A stretch of 34,706 bases of DNA from Nitrospirota bacterium (GCA_011051565.1 DRKX01000015.1:1-34706), one strand, 5' to 3'. Numbered from the stretch's first letter, positions 8,333 through 18,059 are shown. The notes: generated by a model not told the origin, from the letters alone. Numbers and translations are program-made.

Positions 8333-10675
8333 ATGAACTTGAAGAAGGCCATCTTGAGCGTCATTGGCCGCGACACCCTCAAGGACATCGTGGATGCCCT
8401 TGAGATTGAAGGGGTGGATCGTCGCAGCGCGAAGGAGATGGCTGCGGCGGTGAAGCGGGCCCGTCGCGCCACGCCAGAGTTTCTCCTGGAATACCTGGGG
8501 GAGGCCGAGGTCAAGGAAGTATGTGAGGTCTATGGTATCTCCAGTAAAGGGCGTCGACGAGCGTTGGTAGAAGCGCTGCTTCAGGCTGAGGGGCCCAGTA
8601 GTAAAAAGATCCGAGCAAAGCGCGCTGGAAATGTTCAGGCTCGGAGGCAGAATATACACAAAACGGATAAGAACTCTTCGGAGGTGGAAACGCCCATGGC
8701 AAACGACAAGCAAAACGAAACGCGGGAACCCATACGTCTTCCTGATCCCCCGCCGGGCATGGTGCGGGTGAACAAGGTCGAGTTGGTCTGGCCCGGCAAA
8801 TACAACGAGGACGGCACCCGAAAGGAAGTGCCAAAGGTGAGCCTGCCCTTCCAGGTTATCGAAAGGATCAATGAGAGCCGGGCAACCCGTGAAAGCCAAA
8901 AAGGTCAAAACTTGTCTCTTTTTGATATTTATGCGGGGCAGGAAGGCGACACCTTCGAAGAGGGCTGGAAGAATAAGCTGATCTGGGGTGACAACCTGCT
9001 TATCATGGGCTCGCTTTTGGAAAAATTCGCCGGCAAGATCGACCTGATCTACATCGATCCACCCTTCGCTACGGGGGCGGATTTTTCGTTTGCGGCCCCA
9101 ATAGGAGAATCGGGAGAAGAGGTTTTCAAAGAACAGTCAATAATTGAAGAGAAGGCATACCGGGATACATGGGGGCGTGGAATCGATTCCTATCTTGAGA
9201 TGCTTGTACCAAGGCTGAGACTTATGAGAGAATTGCTTTCTGATAAAGGATCCATTTTCATACATCTTGGTGTTCAAGTTAATCATTTCATAAGAGTAGT
9301 ACTCGAAGAGGTGTTTGGGGTCGAGAATGTTATTGACGAAATCATTTGGAGCTATGGCACCCCATCAGGTGGGCGTGCCGCTGGCAATAAGGTTATAAAG
9401 GCTCATGAATATATCCTCTATGCAGTCAAGGGCTATGGACAACATGTCTATAATAAAGAGTTTCTTCCGTACTCAGAGAAATATATAAAAGAACGGTTTA
9501 CTTTTATAGATGAGGATGGGCGTAGATACCGAATCAGAACACGAGGTAAGGGAAAGGTTGAGCGTCAGTATCTAGACGAAAGTAAAGGTGTACCTCTATC
9601 TACAGTCTGGGGAGATATAAAGCAGACGTATGCAATGCACCTTGTCAAGCGCGCTGCTGAGGAAACGGGGTTCCCTACTCAAAAACCTGAGGCTTTATTG
9701 GAACGAATTGTCAAAATAGCTTCTAGCCCCGGCGACCTTGTTGCTGACTTCTTCTGCGGCTCCGGGACCACCCTTGCCGTAGCCGAGAAGCTCGGACGAC
9801 GCTGGATCGGGTGCGACCTTGGTCGCTGGGCGATACATGTTACACGCAAACGGCTACTTGAAATCGAAAGCTGCAAGCCCTTCGAGATCCTCAACCTCGG
9901 CAAATACGAGCGTCAGTACTGGCAAGGCGTCACCTTCGGCAATAAGAAGAACAAGACCATCACTGAACGGGCCTTGTATGAATACTTGGCTTTTATCTTG
10001 AAGCTGTATGGCGCGCAACCGGTTTCAGGCCTTGTTCATCTTCACGGCAAGAAAGGTCGGGCCATGGTCCACATCGGAGCGGTAGACGCGCCAGTCACCA
10101 TCGACGAGGTCAATGCCGCCTTGGACGAATGCGTCCAGCTTAAACAACCTGAACTTCATGTCCTCGGCTGGGAGTGGGAGATGGGACTTGCCGGGCCCAA
10201 CAATAGCTATCGCAAGGGCAGCCCCATGCATGAGATAGCGAAAGCAAAAGGAGTTAAGCTGGTGCTGCTCCAGATCCCGCGGGAGGTGATGGAGCAACAG
10301 GCAGTGGAGAAGGGAGATGTCCAGTTTTTTGAACTGGCCTACCTGGAAGTGGAAATCAAGAAACCGCGGAAGTTGACCGTAGAAGTCACGCTCAAGGATT
10401 TTGTCATCCCAAACACCGAACTGATTCCCGAAGACGTGCGCTCGAAGATCAAGAAGTGGTCGGACTACATCGACTACTGGGCCGTGGACTGGGACTTTCA
10501 AAACGACACCTTCATGCAGGGGTGGGTTACGTACAGGACGCGCAAGAACCGCACACTGGCCCTCACCTCTGATCCGCATACCTACGAGAAACCCGGACGC
10601 TACCGAATTCTCGTGAAGGTGGTGGATATCTTCGGGAACGATACCTCTCAAGCTTACGACGTGGAGGTGAAGTAG
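8333..10675 (+). CDS. Type III-like (beta-class) adenine-specific DNA methyltransferase with SAP-like N-terminal extension
   Basis: Motif IV IYIDPPFATG, motif I DFFCGSGTTLAVAEKLGRRWIGCDL; N-terminal FLLEYLGEAEVKEVCEVYGISSKGRRRALVEALL is SAP-like. Confidence 0.88.
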   Translation: MNLKKAILSVIGRDTLKDIVDALEIEGVDRRSAKEMAAAVKRARRATPEFLLEYLGEAEVKEVCEVYGISSKGRRRALVEALLQAEGPSSKKIRAKRAGNVQARRQNIHKTDKNSSEVETPMANDKQNETREPIRLPDPPPGMVRVNKVELVWPGKYNEDGTRKEVPKVSLPFQVIERINESRATRESQKGQNLSLFDIYAGQEGDTFEEGWKNKLIWGDNLLIMGSLLEKFAGKIDLIYIDPPFATGADFSFAAPIGESGEEVFKEQSIIEEKAYRDTWGRGIDSYLEMLVPRLRLMRELLSDKGSIFIHLGVQVNHFIRVVLEEVFGVENVIDEIIWSYGTPSGGRAAGNKVIKAHEYILYAVKGYGQHVYNKEFLPYSEKYIKERFTFIDEDGRRYRIRTRGKGKVERQYLDESKGVPLSTVWGDIKQTYAMHLVKRAAEETGFPTQKPEALLERIVKIASSPGDLVADFFCGSGTTLAVAEKLGRRWIGCDLGRWAIHVTRKRLLEIESCKPFEILNLGKYERQYWQGVTFGNKKNKTITERALYEYLAFILKLYGAQPVSGLVHLHGKKGRAMVHIGAVDAPVTIDEVNAALDECVQLKQPELHVLGWEWEMGLAGPNNSYRKGSPMHEIAKAKGVKLVLLQIPREVMEQQAVEKGDVQFFELAYLEVEIKKPRKLTVEVTLKDFVIPNTELIPEDVRSKIKKWSDYIDYWAVDWDFQNDTFMQGWVTYRTRKNRTLALTSDPHTYEKPGRYRILVKVVDIFGNDTSQAYDVEVK

Positions 10676-10679
10676 AGCC

Positions 10680-13463
10680 ATGGCCAAGAGCATCATTGCC
10701 TACGACAGGGATCTTCCTGAAATCCCGGGCCGCCGCCCTTGGGAGCGACCGACTTCTTATCTGGTCAAAGACGATTCCGCCCCAAACGGTTGGCGAGTGG
10801 AAACCTCTGGTCGGCGTCCCAGCAAACTTCTCCTGGTGGAGAAGCTGCGGAAGGCGGTGGACAAGTGGCGGTACGAGGGATATCCCGGTGCCTCGGATGT
10901 TACAAGGCGGCTGTTCGAGTACTGGTTCGAGGAAGACCACGAGGTCCCGGGCTTTCCCGTTCCATTCCGTTACTACTTCTGCCAACGGGAGGCTATTGAA
11001 ACCCTCGCGTACGTGGTGGAGATCGCCCAAAACCGCGACGCCAAAGATTTAATCAGGCAGTATGCGAAGATCTATCGCAAGGATCTCCTGTCCGATTCCG
11101 TTTCTTTTCAGGAAACGATGGATGGCCGACGGCAGATCCGGAGGTATGTAGCCGAGCTGGAAGCCGAGGGTGTTCAGGATCTTCCGCCCGTTGACCTACG
11201 CCGCTATGCCTTCAAGATGGCTACGGGCTCGGGCAAGACCTTTGTCATGGCCATGGTCGTGGTCTGGTCGCACTTTCACAAGAAGCTCGTTCCAGGTTCC
11301 GATCTCTCCACAAATTTCCTGATAATCGCTCCGAACGTGATTGTGTACCAACGCCTGGAGAAAGACTTCGCCAGTAACCGTATCTTCCACGAGCTCCCGC
11401 TTATCCCGCCGGAGTGGCGGGGTGCGTGGAGCCAAAAGGTCATCCTACGTGGAGAAAGCACCGAACCCGATCCTTCCGGCAACCTATTCCTTACTAACAT
11501 TCAGCAGCTTTATGAAGCGCGAGAACAAGACTGGACACCAGAAAACGCTGTAGACGCCCTGCTGGGGCGCAAGCCGGTGAAAGACTTGACTTCGCACCAG
11601 CGTTCCATGTTGGAGAGAGTGAAAGAACTTAGGGACGTAGTTGTTATAAACGACGAAGCACATCACGTCCACCGCGAGGATCTCGCTTGGAGCCGCTCAC
11701 TTCTTAGTATCCATCGGGCACTTCCTAACGGGCTTTCTCTCTGGCTGGACTTCTCCGCCACACCGAAAGATCAGAACGGTATGTACTTTCCGTGGACAAT
11801 TTGTGACTATCCTCTAGCCCAGGCAGTTGAGGATCGAATTGTCAAAGCACCGATCATCGTAACCAAGGAAGACGACCCTAAACAGCCATCACAGGACCCA
11901 GGTCACGTCACGAAAAAGAACGTTACCGAGAAATACGGATATTGGATACGCGCTGCCGTCCAACGCTGGAAAGAGCATTTCCAGACCTACACTAAGCTCG
12001 GAACAAAACCTGTGCTTTTCATTATGGCTGAAAAAAACGCATATGCGGATGCCATCGGTGAGTACCTTTGGAAGACGAAAGAGTTCGGCTTCAAGGAGTC
12101 GGAAGTGCTGGTCATTCATACGGACTCAGCCGGTGAGATTACCAAGAAAGACCTGGAAAAGGCCCGTCAGGTAGCTCGAGACATTGACAAGCGCGAAAGC
12201 AAGATAAAAGCCATTGTAAGTGTGATGATGTTACGGGAGGGGTGGGACGTCCGTAACGTATCGGTGGTCCTCGGCCTCCGGCCATTCACCGCTAGAGCTG
12301 AAATACTCCCGGAACAAGTAATCGGCCGTGGCCTGCGCTTGATGATCGGGGTGGGGCCAGACCGAACCCAAACATTGGAAGTGCTGGGTACTCGGAACCT
12401 CTTGAACGTACTTCGGGAACAGCTGGAAGCCGAAGGGGTGGGTGTCACCACAACGAAAACAGATCCCCCTCGTCCAGTGGTAATCGAGCCGGTCAAGGAA
12501 AGACTCGCGTATGACATTACCATCCCCATTACCAAACCGCGATTGGTCCACAACTTCAAGAAGCTGTCAGATCTTGATCCGGCTACCTTGGACGCCATCT
12601 ACGATCAGGAGGAACTCGACAAATCTCTCAAGGACAAGTTAAGGATGGCCTTTGCTACTACTGAAACAGAAGTTCACGAGGAGCCGCTAGCATATGGAAC
12701 CATTCCGATCACCAGTGAACTGCTTAGTTCTATCACCACCAAGGTGATTCAGCGAGCCCGGCTTACCAATGTGTTCAACGAATTGTTCCCGCTGGTGCGG
12801 AAGTACGTAGCAACGCGGTGCTTCGGGAAACCGGTAGACCTCGACAAGGAAAACGTACGGCTTCATCTACGCCGTCTGGAGCTCCAGGAAGGGATCGCCA
12901 AGTATCTGGCTCGCAAGATTGGCGAGCTGACTATCGAGAAGCGGCCTATCGAATTCGAACGAGCCGATTTCAAGCTGTCCGAGACAAAGCCGTTCACATG
13001 GCGCCGCAACCTTCCTCCATTAGAGGCGAAGCGAACAGTATTTAATTACGTCGCGACTTACAATGATTTCGAACGCGGGTTTGCCCAGTTCCTGGACGCC
13101 GCCCCTGATGTCCTACGTTTTGCCAGTTTGGGCACAACTGAGCAGGGAGAATCGGGCACACAGTTTCGTATTGACTACCTCAAGCCAAGTGGTGCGATTG
13201 GCTTCTATCATCCCGACTGGGTTGTTGTTCAACAGACATCCGATGGCGAGGTGAACTGGATCATCGAAACGAAGGGGCGAGTGTGGGAAGGAACAGAGGT
13301 CAAAGACGCTGCCATGCGTGACTGGTGCATCCGCATCTCTGAGCAAACAGGCCAGCAGTGGCGATACGCCCGTGTAAATCAGAGCGTGTTTGATACTGGG
13401 AAGCCCAAAACATTGCACAGTCTTCTTGGAGGAGACAAATCGTGTCAAAAGCACTTACTGTGA
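10680..13463 (+). CDS. Type III restriction enzyme Res-like DEAD/DEAH helicase with C-terminal nuclease motif
   Basis: FKMATGSGKTFVMAM (Walker A), VINDEAHH (motif II), DFSATP, EQVIGRGLRLM (motif VI); C-terminal PDWVVVQ...WIIETKG, PD-(D/E)XK-like. Confidence 0.9.
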   Translation: MAKSIIAYDRDLPEIPGRRPWERPTSYLVKDDSAPNGWRVETSGRRPSKLLLVEKLRKAVDKWRYEGYPGASDVTRRLFEYWFEEDHEVPGFPVPFRYYFCQREAIETLAYVVEIAQNRDAKDLIRQYAKIYRKDLLSDSVSFQETMDGRRQIRRYVAELEAEGVQDLPPVDLRRYAFKMATGSGKTFVMAMVVVWSHFHKKLVPGSDLSTNFLIIAPNVIVYQRLEKDFASNRIFHELPLIPPEWRGAWSQKVILRGESTEPDPSGNLFLTNIQQLYEAREQDWTPENAVDALLGRKPVKDLTSHQRSMLERVKELRDVVVINDEAHHVHREDLAWSRSLLSIHRALPNGLSLWLDFSATPKDQNGMYFPWTICDYPLAQAVEDRIVKAPIIVTKEDDPKQPSQDPGHVTKKNVTEKYGYWIRAAVQRWKEHFQTYTKLGTKPVLFIMAEKNAYADAIGEYLWKTKEFGFKESEVLVIHTDSAGEITKKDLEKARQVARDIDKRESKIKAIVSVMMLREGWDVRNVSVVLGLRPFTARAEILPEQVIGRGLRLMIGVGPDRTQTLEVLGTRNLLNVLREQLEAEGVGVTTTKTDPPRPVVIEPVKERLAYDITIPITKPRLVHNFKKLSDLDPATLDAIYDQEELDKSLKDKLRMAFATTETEVHEEPLAYGTIPITSELLSSITTKVIQRARLTNVFNELFPLVRKYVATRCFGKPVDLDKENVRLHLRRLELQEGIAKYLARKIGELTIEKRPIEFERADFKLSETKPFTWRRNLPPLEAKRTVFNYVATYNDFERGFAQFLDAAPDVLRFASLGTTEQGESGTQFRIDYLKPSGAIGFYHPDWVVVQQTSDGEVNWIIETKGRVWEGTEVKDAAMRDWCIRISEQTGQQWRYARVNQSVFDTGKPKTLHSLLGGDKSCQKHLL

Positions 13464-13624
13464 TGCCGGCAGAACCCGCGGGCATGCTTTTAGATGCAAC
13501 GACGTTCCGGGCCGACATGCTTTTGCGTCTTCAGAGGAGGGGCAATGTTTGCTTACGTATGGGCAGCGCAAAGGCTTCGCAGTTGGCAATGAACTTGTGC
13601 CTGGATCCCAGACTTGCGAGGTGA
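13442..13624 (+). pseudogene. 60-aa ORF, possible remnant of a deleted operon gene
   Basis: GTG start at 13442 behind GGAGA, overlapping the Res 3' end: MSKALTVMPAEPAGMLLDATTFRADMLLRLQRRGNVCLRMGSAKASQLAMNLCLDPRLAR*. Only large gap in an otherwise gapless operon; no family recognised. Confidence 0.35.
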
Positions 13625-13633
13625 TTTCTACCG

Positions 13634-14803
13634 ATGGAAGAGAGCCCCGCTATAAACGAGAGAGAGGGAGCTGAATTGAAGAAGGCAATCATCAGCTCTC
13701 TTCGTGCTCAGGGTTTTCGCGTCAGAAATGGCAAAATATTGCCTCCAAAGGATATCTCAAAGGAAAACCTTCGCAAGCTTCATGCAACCGCCGTCGAACA
13801 CCGAATAAGCAAAGCAAAAGCCGGACTTGTTCGGAAGGAACCTTACCTTTTACAGCATATTGCTTCCGGTCGTGAAGTTGTACCGGAGAAGATATCGCCC
13901 CGGATGATAGAGGTTGCGCCAGATTCGGAAGAAGAACTGCTTTTTAGGTATGCTAGCTTACACTGGAGCATTCCAGTGTCTTCTGGTTATGGCAGACGAT
14001 TGCGATTTTTGGTCATAGATGAGTATAATAACAAGCTAATCGGAATAATTGGGCTGGGTGATCCCGTATTCAGTCTAAAACCGCGAGACGAGTGGATTGG
14101 TTGGTCCATTTCCGACCGTAAGCAACGCCTGAAGAGTGTGATGGACGCTTTTGTGCTTGGCGCCATCCCGCCTTATTCCTTTCTTCTGTGTGGAAAGCTC
14201 GTGGCAATGTTGGTTGCCAGTGATACAGTCCAAAAGGCCTTTAAGAGGAAGTATGGAGGTACACGCTCTGTCATTCAACGCAAAGAGCATGATGGCCGGC
14301 TCGCAATGATCACAACAACATCGGCTCTTGGCCGTTCCTCTATTTATAACAGGCTTCGTTTGGGAGATCGTCTTCTGTATCGAAGTGTCGGTTTTACCAA
14401 AGGCTCCGGTGAGTTTCATTTTTCAAATGGTCTGTATAGAAAAATATCGGAGTTTGCGGAGAAGCATTGCAAGCCTACGGCGAAACAGGAACGATGGGGA
14501 ACGGGCTTCCGCAACCGGCGGGAGATTGTCAGGAAGTGCTTACCTTTGCTCGGGCTATCAAGCGACTGGATTTATCACGGGGTTCAACGCGAGGTATTCG
14601 TGGTCCCACTAGCGCGCAATACACGCGAGTTCCTTCGCGGCGAGCACTCACGCCTGATGTGGTATCACCTGTCCGAAACCGATATCTACGAGTTCTTCCG
14701 AGATCGGTGGATGTTACCAAGATTATCTTGGGATAAAAGACTCTATTCCTGGTCCAAGGAGGATTGGGCCATCTGGGCGGGAAAGGAGGATGGTGGTGCC
14801 TGA
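13634..14803 (+). CDS. druA-like: DUF4338 / Druantia DruA-family protein
   Basis: LHWSIPVSSGYGRRLRFLVIDEYNNKLIGIIGLGDPVFSLKPRDEWIGWS...LKSVMDAFVLGAIPPYSFLLCGKLVAMLVASDTVQKAFKRKYGG matches my recollection of the DUF4338 core. Confidence 0.85.
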   Translation: MEESPAINEREGAELKKAIISSLRAQGFRVRNGKILPPKDISKENLRKLHATAVEHRISKAKAGLVRKEPYLLQHIASGREVVPEKISPRMIEVAPDSEEELLFRYASLHWSIPVSSGYGRRLRFLVIDEYNNKLIGIIGLGDPVFSLKPRDEWIGWSISDRKQRLKSVMDAFVLGAIPPYSFLLCGKLVAMLVASDTVQKAFKRKYGGTRSVIQRKEHDGRLAMITTTSALGRSSIYNRLRLGDRLLYRSVGFTKGSGEFHFSNGLYRKISEFAEKHCKPTAKQERWGTGFRNRREIVRKCLPLLGLSSDWIYHGVQREVFVVPLARNTREFLRGEHSRLMWYHLSETDIYEFFRDRWMLPRLSWDKRLYSWSKEDWAIWAGKEDGGA

Positions 14804-15923
14804 CACATTTTCAGATCTTCCCGATGCCCTCGTGCAAGATCTTCTGGCTCAGGCGACGCCCGTCGCGGAGCGGGTTTCGACACATTTGAATCGACTGCGT
14901 CAAGCCCGCAATTCAATACGGCAGCGAGTTCGATCAGAAGGGTTGATCGCACGTAAGGCGGATCTTGACGTGACGCGAGAACCTTCCGTGGTAGGAATTG
15001 ATGGCTCGTACCAGATCCACCGGCTTACGGCCCTGGACCTGTGTGCAGCGGCAGCTGTAGCTGTGGAAGGTACATCCAAAGAGGCTCGTCGTCACTGGCA
15101 GGAGCCGTACCACCGAATGTGGGTGAACTGTTTCGAGCACAGCAAGAACGCCACTAACACGTTGCGTGGGTTAATGATTTCAATGGAGTTAGACCTCGCA
15201 GCGGAGGCGCCTCATGATCTTGTACTTCTTGATGGGTCATTTATCGTCCTCTTGATTTATCTGAATCAAGGCCTCACCAGCTTCTACGAAGCCCCAACGC
15301 TTCTTCGGGAGGAGTTTCAAAGAAGATGGGAAGAGCATCAGGTGCTGGACCGTTTCCTTGAGCTCATTCAAAGCAACCGAACCGTAGCTGTTCCAAAATA
15401 TAGTGGCCGTAACGAACTCGCCAGTTTCACGCCGGATGAGAGGCTGCCAGAAACGGATGGAAGAACACTAGCTACTGTGATCCTTGAGCCGGATGAGTAC
15501 ATTAAGCCGCTGCCGATTTATCATTTCGGCGAAGAAGACAGAGAGTATCACCTACCGGAAAGTCACTGCCCACGTGAGAAGCAGGAAGTCATGAATCAAC
15601 ATATAGAAGGCATGCGAGTTGTTTTTTATCGTCCGTACGGTTGGGCCCCAGCTATCCGACTCGAACTGACGTCTCCAATTGCTACAAGCCAAACACGACT
15701 CTCGATGGTTCTTGAAGGGATCAAGCGCCAATTCTTCAGCCCGGCTGTAACTGAGCCATACCCCCTGTTCTTGGCAGACAGGATGGTAAAGAGTTTAGGA
15801 GCTGGCGTCTCAGTAATTGAGCAGGCTATCGCTCAGCAGGCGGTGGCTGTCTCCCCAGATGTCGAGGCGACGCTCCTATGCCTTCAGAACTATCGGACCG
15901 AAGGTGGTCGAGGAGGTAGCTGA
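14790..15923 (+). CDS. NurA-domain nuclease
   Basis: VVGIDGSYQIHRLTALDLCAAAAVAVEG and DLVLLDGSFIVLLIYLNQ match the two DGS-type acidic motifs of NurA. Next to a HerA-like ATPase, and overlaps druA by 14 nt. Confidence 0.8.
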   Translation: MVVPDTFSDLPDALVQDLLAQATPVAERVSTHLNRLRQARNSIRQRVRSEGLIARKADLDVTREPSVVGIDGSYQIHRLTALDLCAAAAVAVEGTSKEARRHWQEPYHRMWVNCFEHSKNATNTLRGLMISMELDLAAEAPHDLVLLDGSFIVLLIYLNQGLTSFYEAPTLLREEFQRRWEEHQVLDRFLELIQSNRTVAVPKYSGRNELASFTPDERLPETDGRTLATVILEPDEYIKPLPIYHFGEEDREYHLPESHCPREKQEVMNQHIEGMRVVFYRPYGWAPAIRLELTSPIATSQTRLSMVLEGIKRQFFSPAVTEPYPLFLADRMVKSLGAGVSVIEQAIAQQAVAVSPDVEATLLCLQNYRTEGGRGGS

Positions 15924-17674
15924 TGCCGAATGATCGCAACCAGGATGTGGCAGTCGTCGGGAGTCCGTCGACCAATACGGAGCTAACAGTTGACCTGCTC
16001 CAAGAAGCTACAGAAGAGCGGTTGGTAGGAGCGCTCACGGCTTTTGAAGCTGTTCAGGACGGACATCCGATCACATGTGTAGGACAAATTGTGGGGATAG
16101 AGCTGAAGAACCGTTGGCATGAAGATTCTGTATTCCGGAATCTCGTGAAGAGGACAGGCGAAATTCCACCGATCACGAACCGCCAAGACACGCGAACTGC
16201 CGGCCTAGTTGTGGGTGCTACGTTCCGCCAAACGACAAATGGATATGAGCCGGATGTACTGGGTATGGTGCCTCCAACAGGAACAAGAGTTTATCGAGTT
16301 GATCAGGATCTTTTGGACCGTCTTCTTAGCGTCTATCAGTCTGAAATCGTGTATCTAGGCAGAGCGTATGCTAATGACGTTTTCTACCCCATGTGGTTCA
16401 AGCATTTCGGGAGCGGAGCGGGTGGCGCGGGCGAGGCTTATCATTTAGGTGTTTTTGGCAAGACCGGCTCGGGCAAATCTGGGCTCGCGAAGATGATGCT
16501 ATGTGCATATGCGCGGCATCCGCAGATGGGTATTCTAATCATTGATCCGCAAGGGGAATTCTCAGATGAGTTGAGCGGGGTGCGGCGCGGTCACCAGGGA
16601 CTGGCCTTAGACGAAGTGGTGCGCAATCTCGGTCGTCCGATTCAGCGGTATCGCATCGTAGATCTCCAACTCGACACCTGGGATCTTTTTCAGGAGTTAT
16701 TAATCGTCAGAAGGTTCATCCAAGATCACCTCGACGTAAGAGGTGCTGACAATATACCATTAGCGGCGGAATACATTCGAGAGGGTTTACAGCGGGCAGG
16801 GACAACTCTTCCCCATCTTGCCTCGCTGGACGCTCTTCGCGCTGCTCTAAATATCGTCTCACAAAGAGCAAACCGAATCTATACAGGACAAGCGAGAGCC
16901 GCACAACTACAAGATCGTGTTAATACAATCCTTAACTCCGAATTAGACACAACCTTTGAGAACGGATGGAGACCCATAGCGGATCTTTTCAGGTCTGGGC
17001 AAGGGAGAAGAACACTATTCGGAATCGTAAGGGATCTGATCCAGAGTGAAGGGGCCGGGCAGCCACGACCGGTAGTGGTCATCGATATATCAGAAGAAGG
17101 CAACCCGGGATTATGGGCAGAGGAGATTGAGCGGAGAGTAATGACCAGACTACTCAACGTGCTGATTATTCAATCAGCGCAGCGGTCGAGGAGACAAGAA
17201 GGAGCAAATGTACTTGTAATGATCGACGAAGCTGCCCGCCACGCACCTTCTGGTCGAATTGATGCAGGAAGTGAGGCGGACGTGTTGCGTAAGGTACTAC
17301 GTAATGCTGTCCGAGAGACACGAAAGTATGGCCTTGGTTGGTTTTTCATAAGCCAAACCTTAGGAGGGCTCGATAACGAACTTCTTCAGCAACTTCGGAT
17401 ATTGGTGTTTGGATTCGGATTAGCGATGGGGTCAGAGTTCGACCGACTCCGGGACTTCGTGGGCGGCGACAAGCGAGCCTTAGAGCTTTACCAATCGTTC
17501 CGTGATCCGCAGAGTTTTCCGCGGCGGGATCTACAGGAGTTTCCGTTCATGGCTGTTGGTCCGGTTTCTCCATTGGCGTTCAGTGGAAAGCCTCTATTCT
17601 TTACTGCCTTCACAGATTCACAGGAATTTCTGCGGGTCAACGGCTTGGAACCTGTGTCGCATGATGGAACCTGA
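15923..17674 (+). CDS. HerA-like (FtsK/HerA superfamily) ATPase
   Basis: YHLGVFGKTGSGKSGLAKMMLCAYA (Walker A), ILIIDPQGEFSDE, NVLVMIDEAARHAP (Walker B), GLGWFFISQTLGGLDNELLQQL. 1-nt TGATG overlap with nurA. Confidence 0.9.
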   Translation: MPNDRNQDVAVVGSPSTNTELTVDLLQEATEERLVGALTAFEAVQDGHPITCVGQIVGIELKNRWHEDSVFRNLVKRTGEIPPITNRQDTRTAGLVVGATFRQTTNGYEPDVLGMVPPTGTRVYRVDQDLLDRLLSVYQSEIVYLGRAYANDVFYPMWFKHFGSGAGGAGEAYHLGVFGKTGSGKSGLAKMMLCAYARHPQMGILIIDPQGEFSDELSGVRRGHQGLALDEVVRNLGRPIQRYRIVDLQLDTWDLFQELLIVRRFIQDHLDVRGADNIPLAAEYIREGLQRAGTTLPHLASLDALRAALNIVSQRANRIYTGQARAAQLQDRVNTILNSELDTTFENGWRPIADLFRSGQGRRTLFGIVRDLIQSEGAGQPRPVVVIDISEEGNPGLWAEEIERRVMTRLLNVLIIQSAQRSRRQEGANVLVMIDEAARHAPSGRIDAGSEADVLRKVLRNAVRETRKYGLGWFFISQTLGGLDNELLQQLRILVFGFGLAMGSEFDRLRDFVGGDKRALELYQSFRDPQSFPRRDLQEFPFMAVGPVSPLAFSGKPLFFTAFTDSQEFLRVNGLEPVSHDGT

Positions 17675-18059
17675 GACGATGTCCGAGCATTTAGATCTGC
17701 TGAGTACACTCCTGAAACCAAGCTATAGGCCACAGCGACCGCTCGATGATCGCTGGCCGACGGACCATTTCAATCAAGGCCAGGATTGGCTTCTGGATCT
17801 TCGGAACCTGCTGATAGGTCTCATGGAGTTCTACCAACGAAAGGAGCGTCGGCGGATGCGCAGCGATGTCTCTTTTCGGGTTACTCGCGGCTCTACCCTT
17901 GCGACCGAGGCGATTGAACCTCTGGCAGTTCTTTTAACAGATGTTTGCCCCCTGCTCTTTGGGATAATCGGGAGGGGATGTCTTCCGGGCCTTTTGATCC
18001 ACGACAGCCCGCGTGAAGCTGATCATGGGCTCATAATCTACCGGAGTTGTTTAGAGTAA
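17661..18059 (+). pseudogene. Truncated/internally deleted SMC/RecN-like ATPase fragment
   Basis: MMEPETMSEHLDLLSTLLKPSYRPQ...STLATEAIEPLAVLLTDVCPLLFGIIGRGCLPGLLIHDSPREADHGLIIYRSCLE*. LLIHDSPREAD resembles the Walker B/D-loop region of SMC-like ATPases, but no Walker A is present. Overlaps herA by 14 nt. Confidence 0.5.

Noticed and set aside
8327-8908. 193-aa minus-strand ORF opposite the Mod gene start
   Set aside because: No recognisable motif; strong coding evidence on the plus strand.
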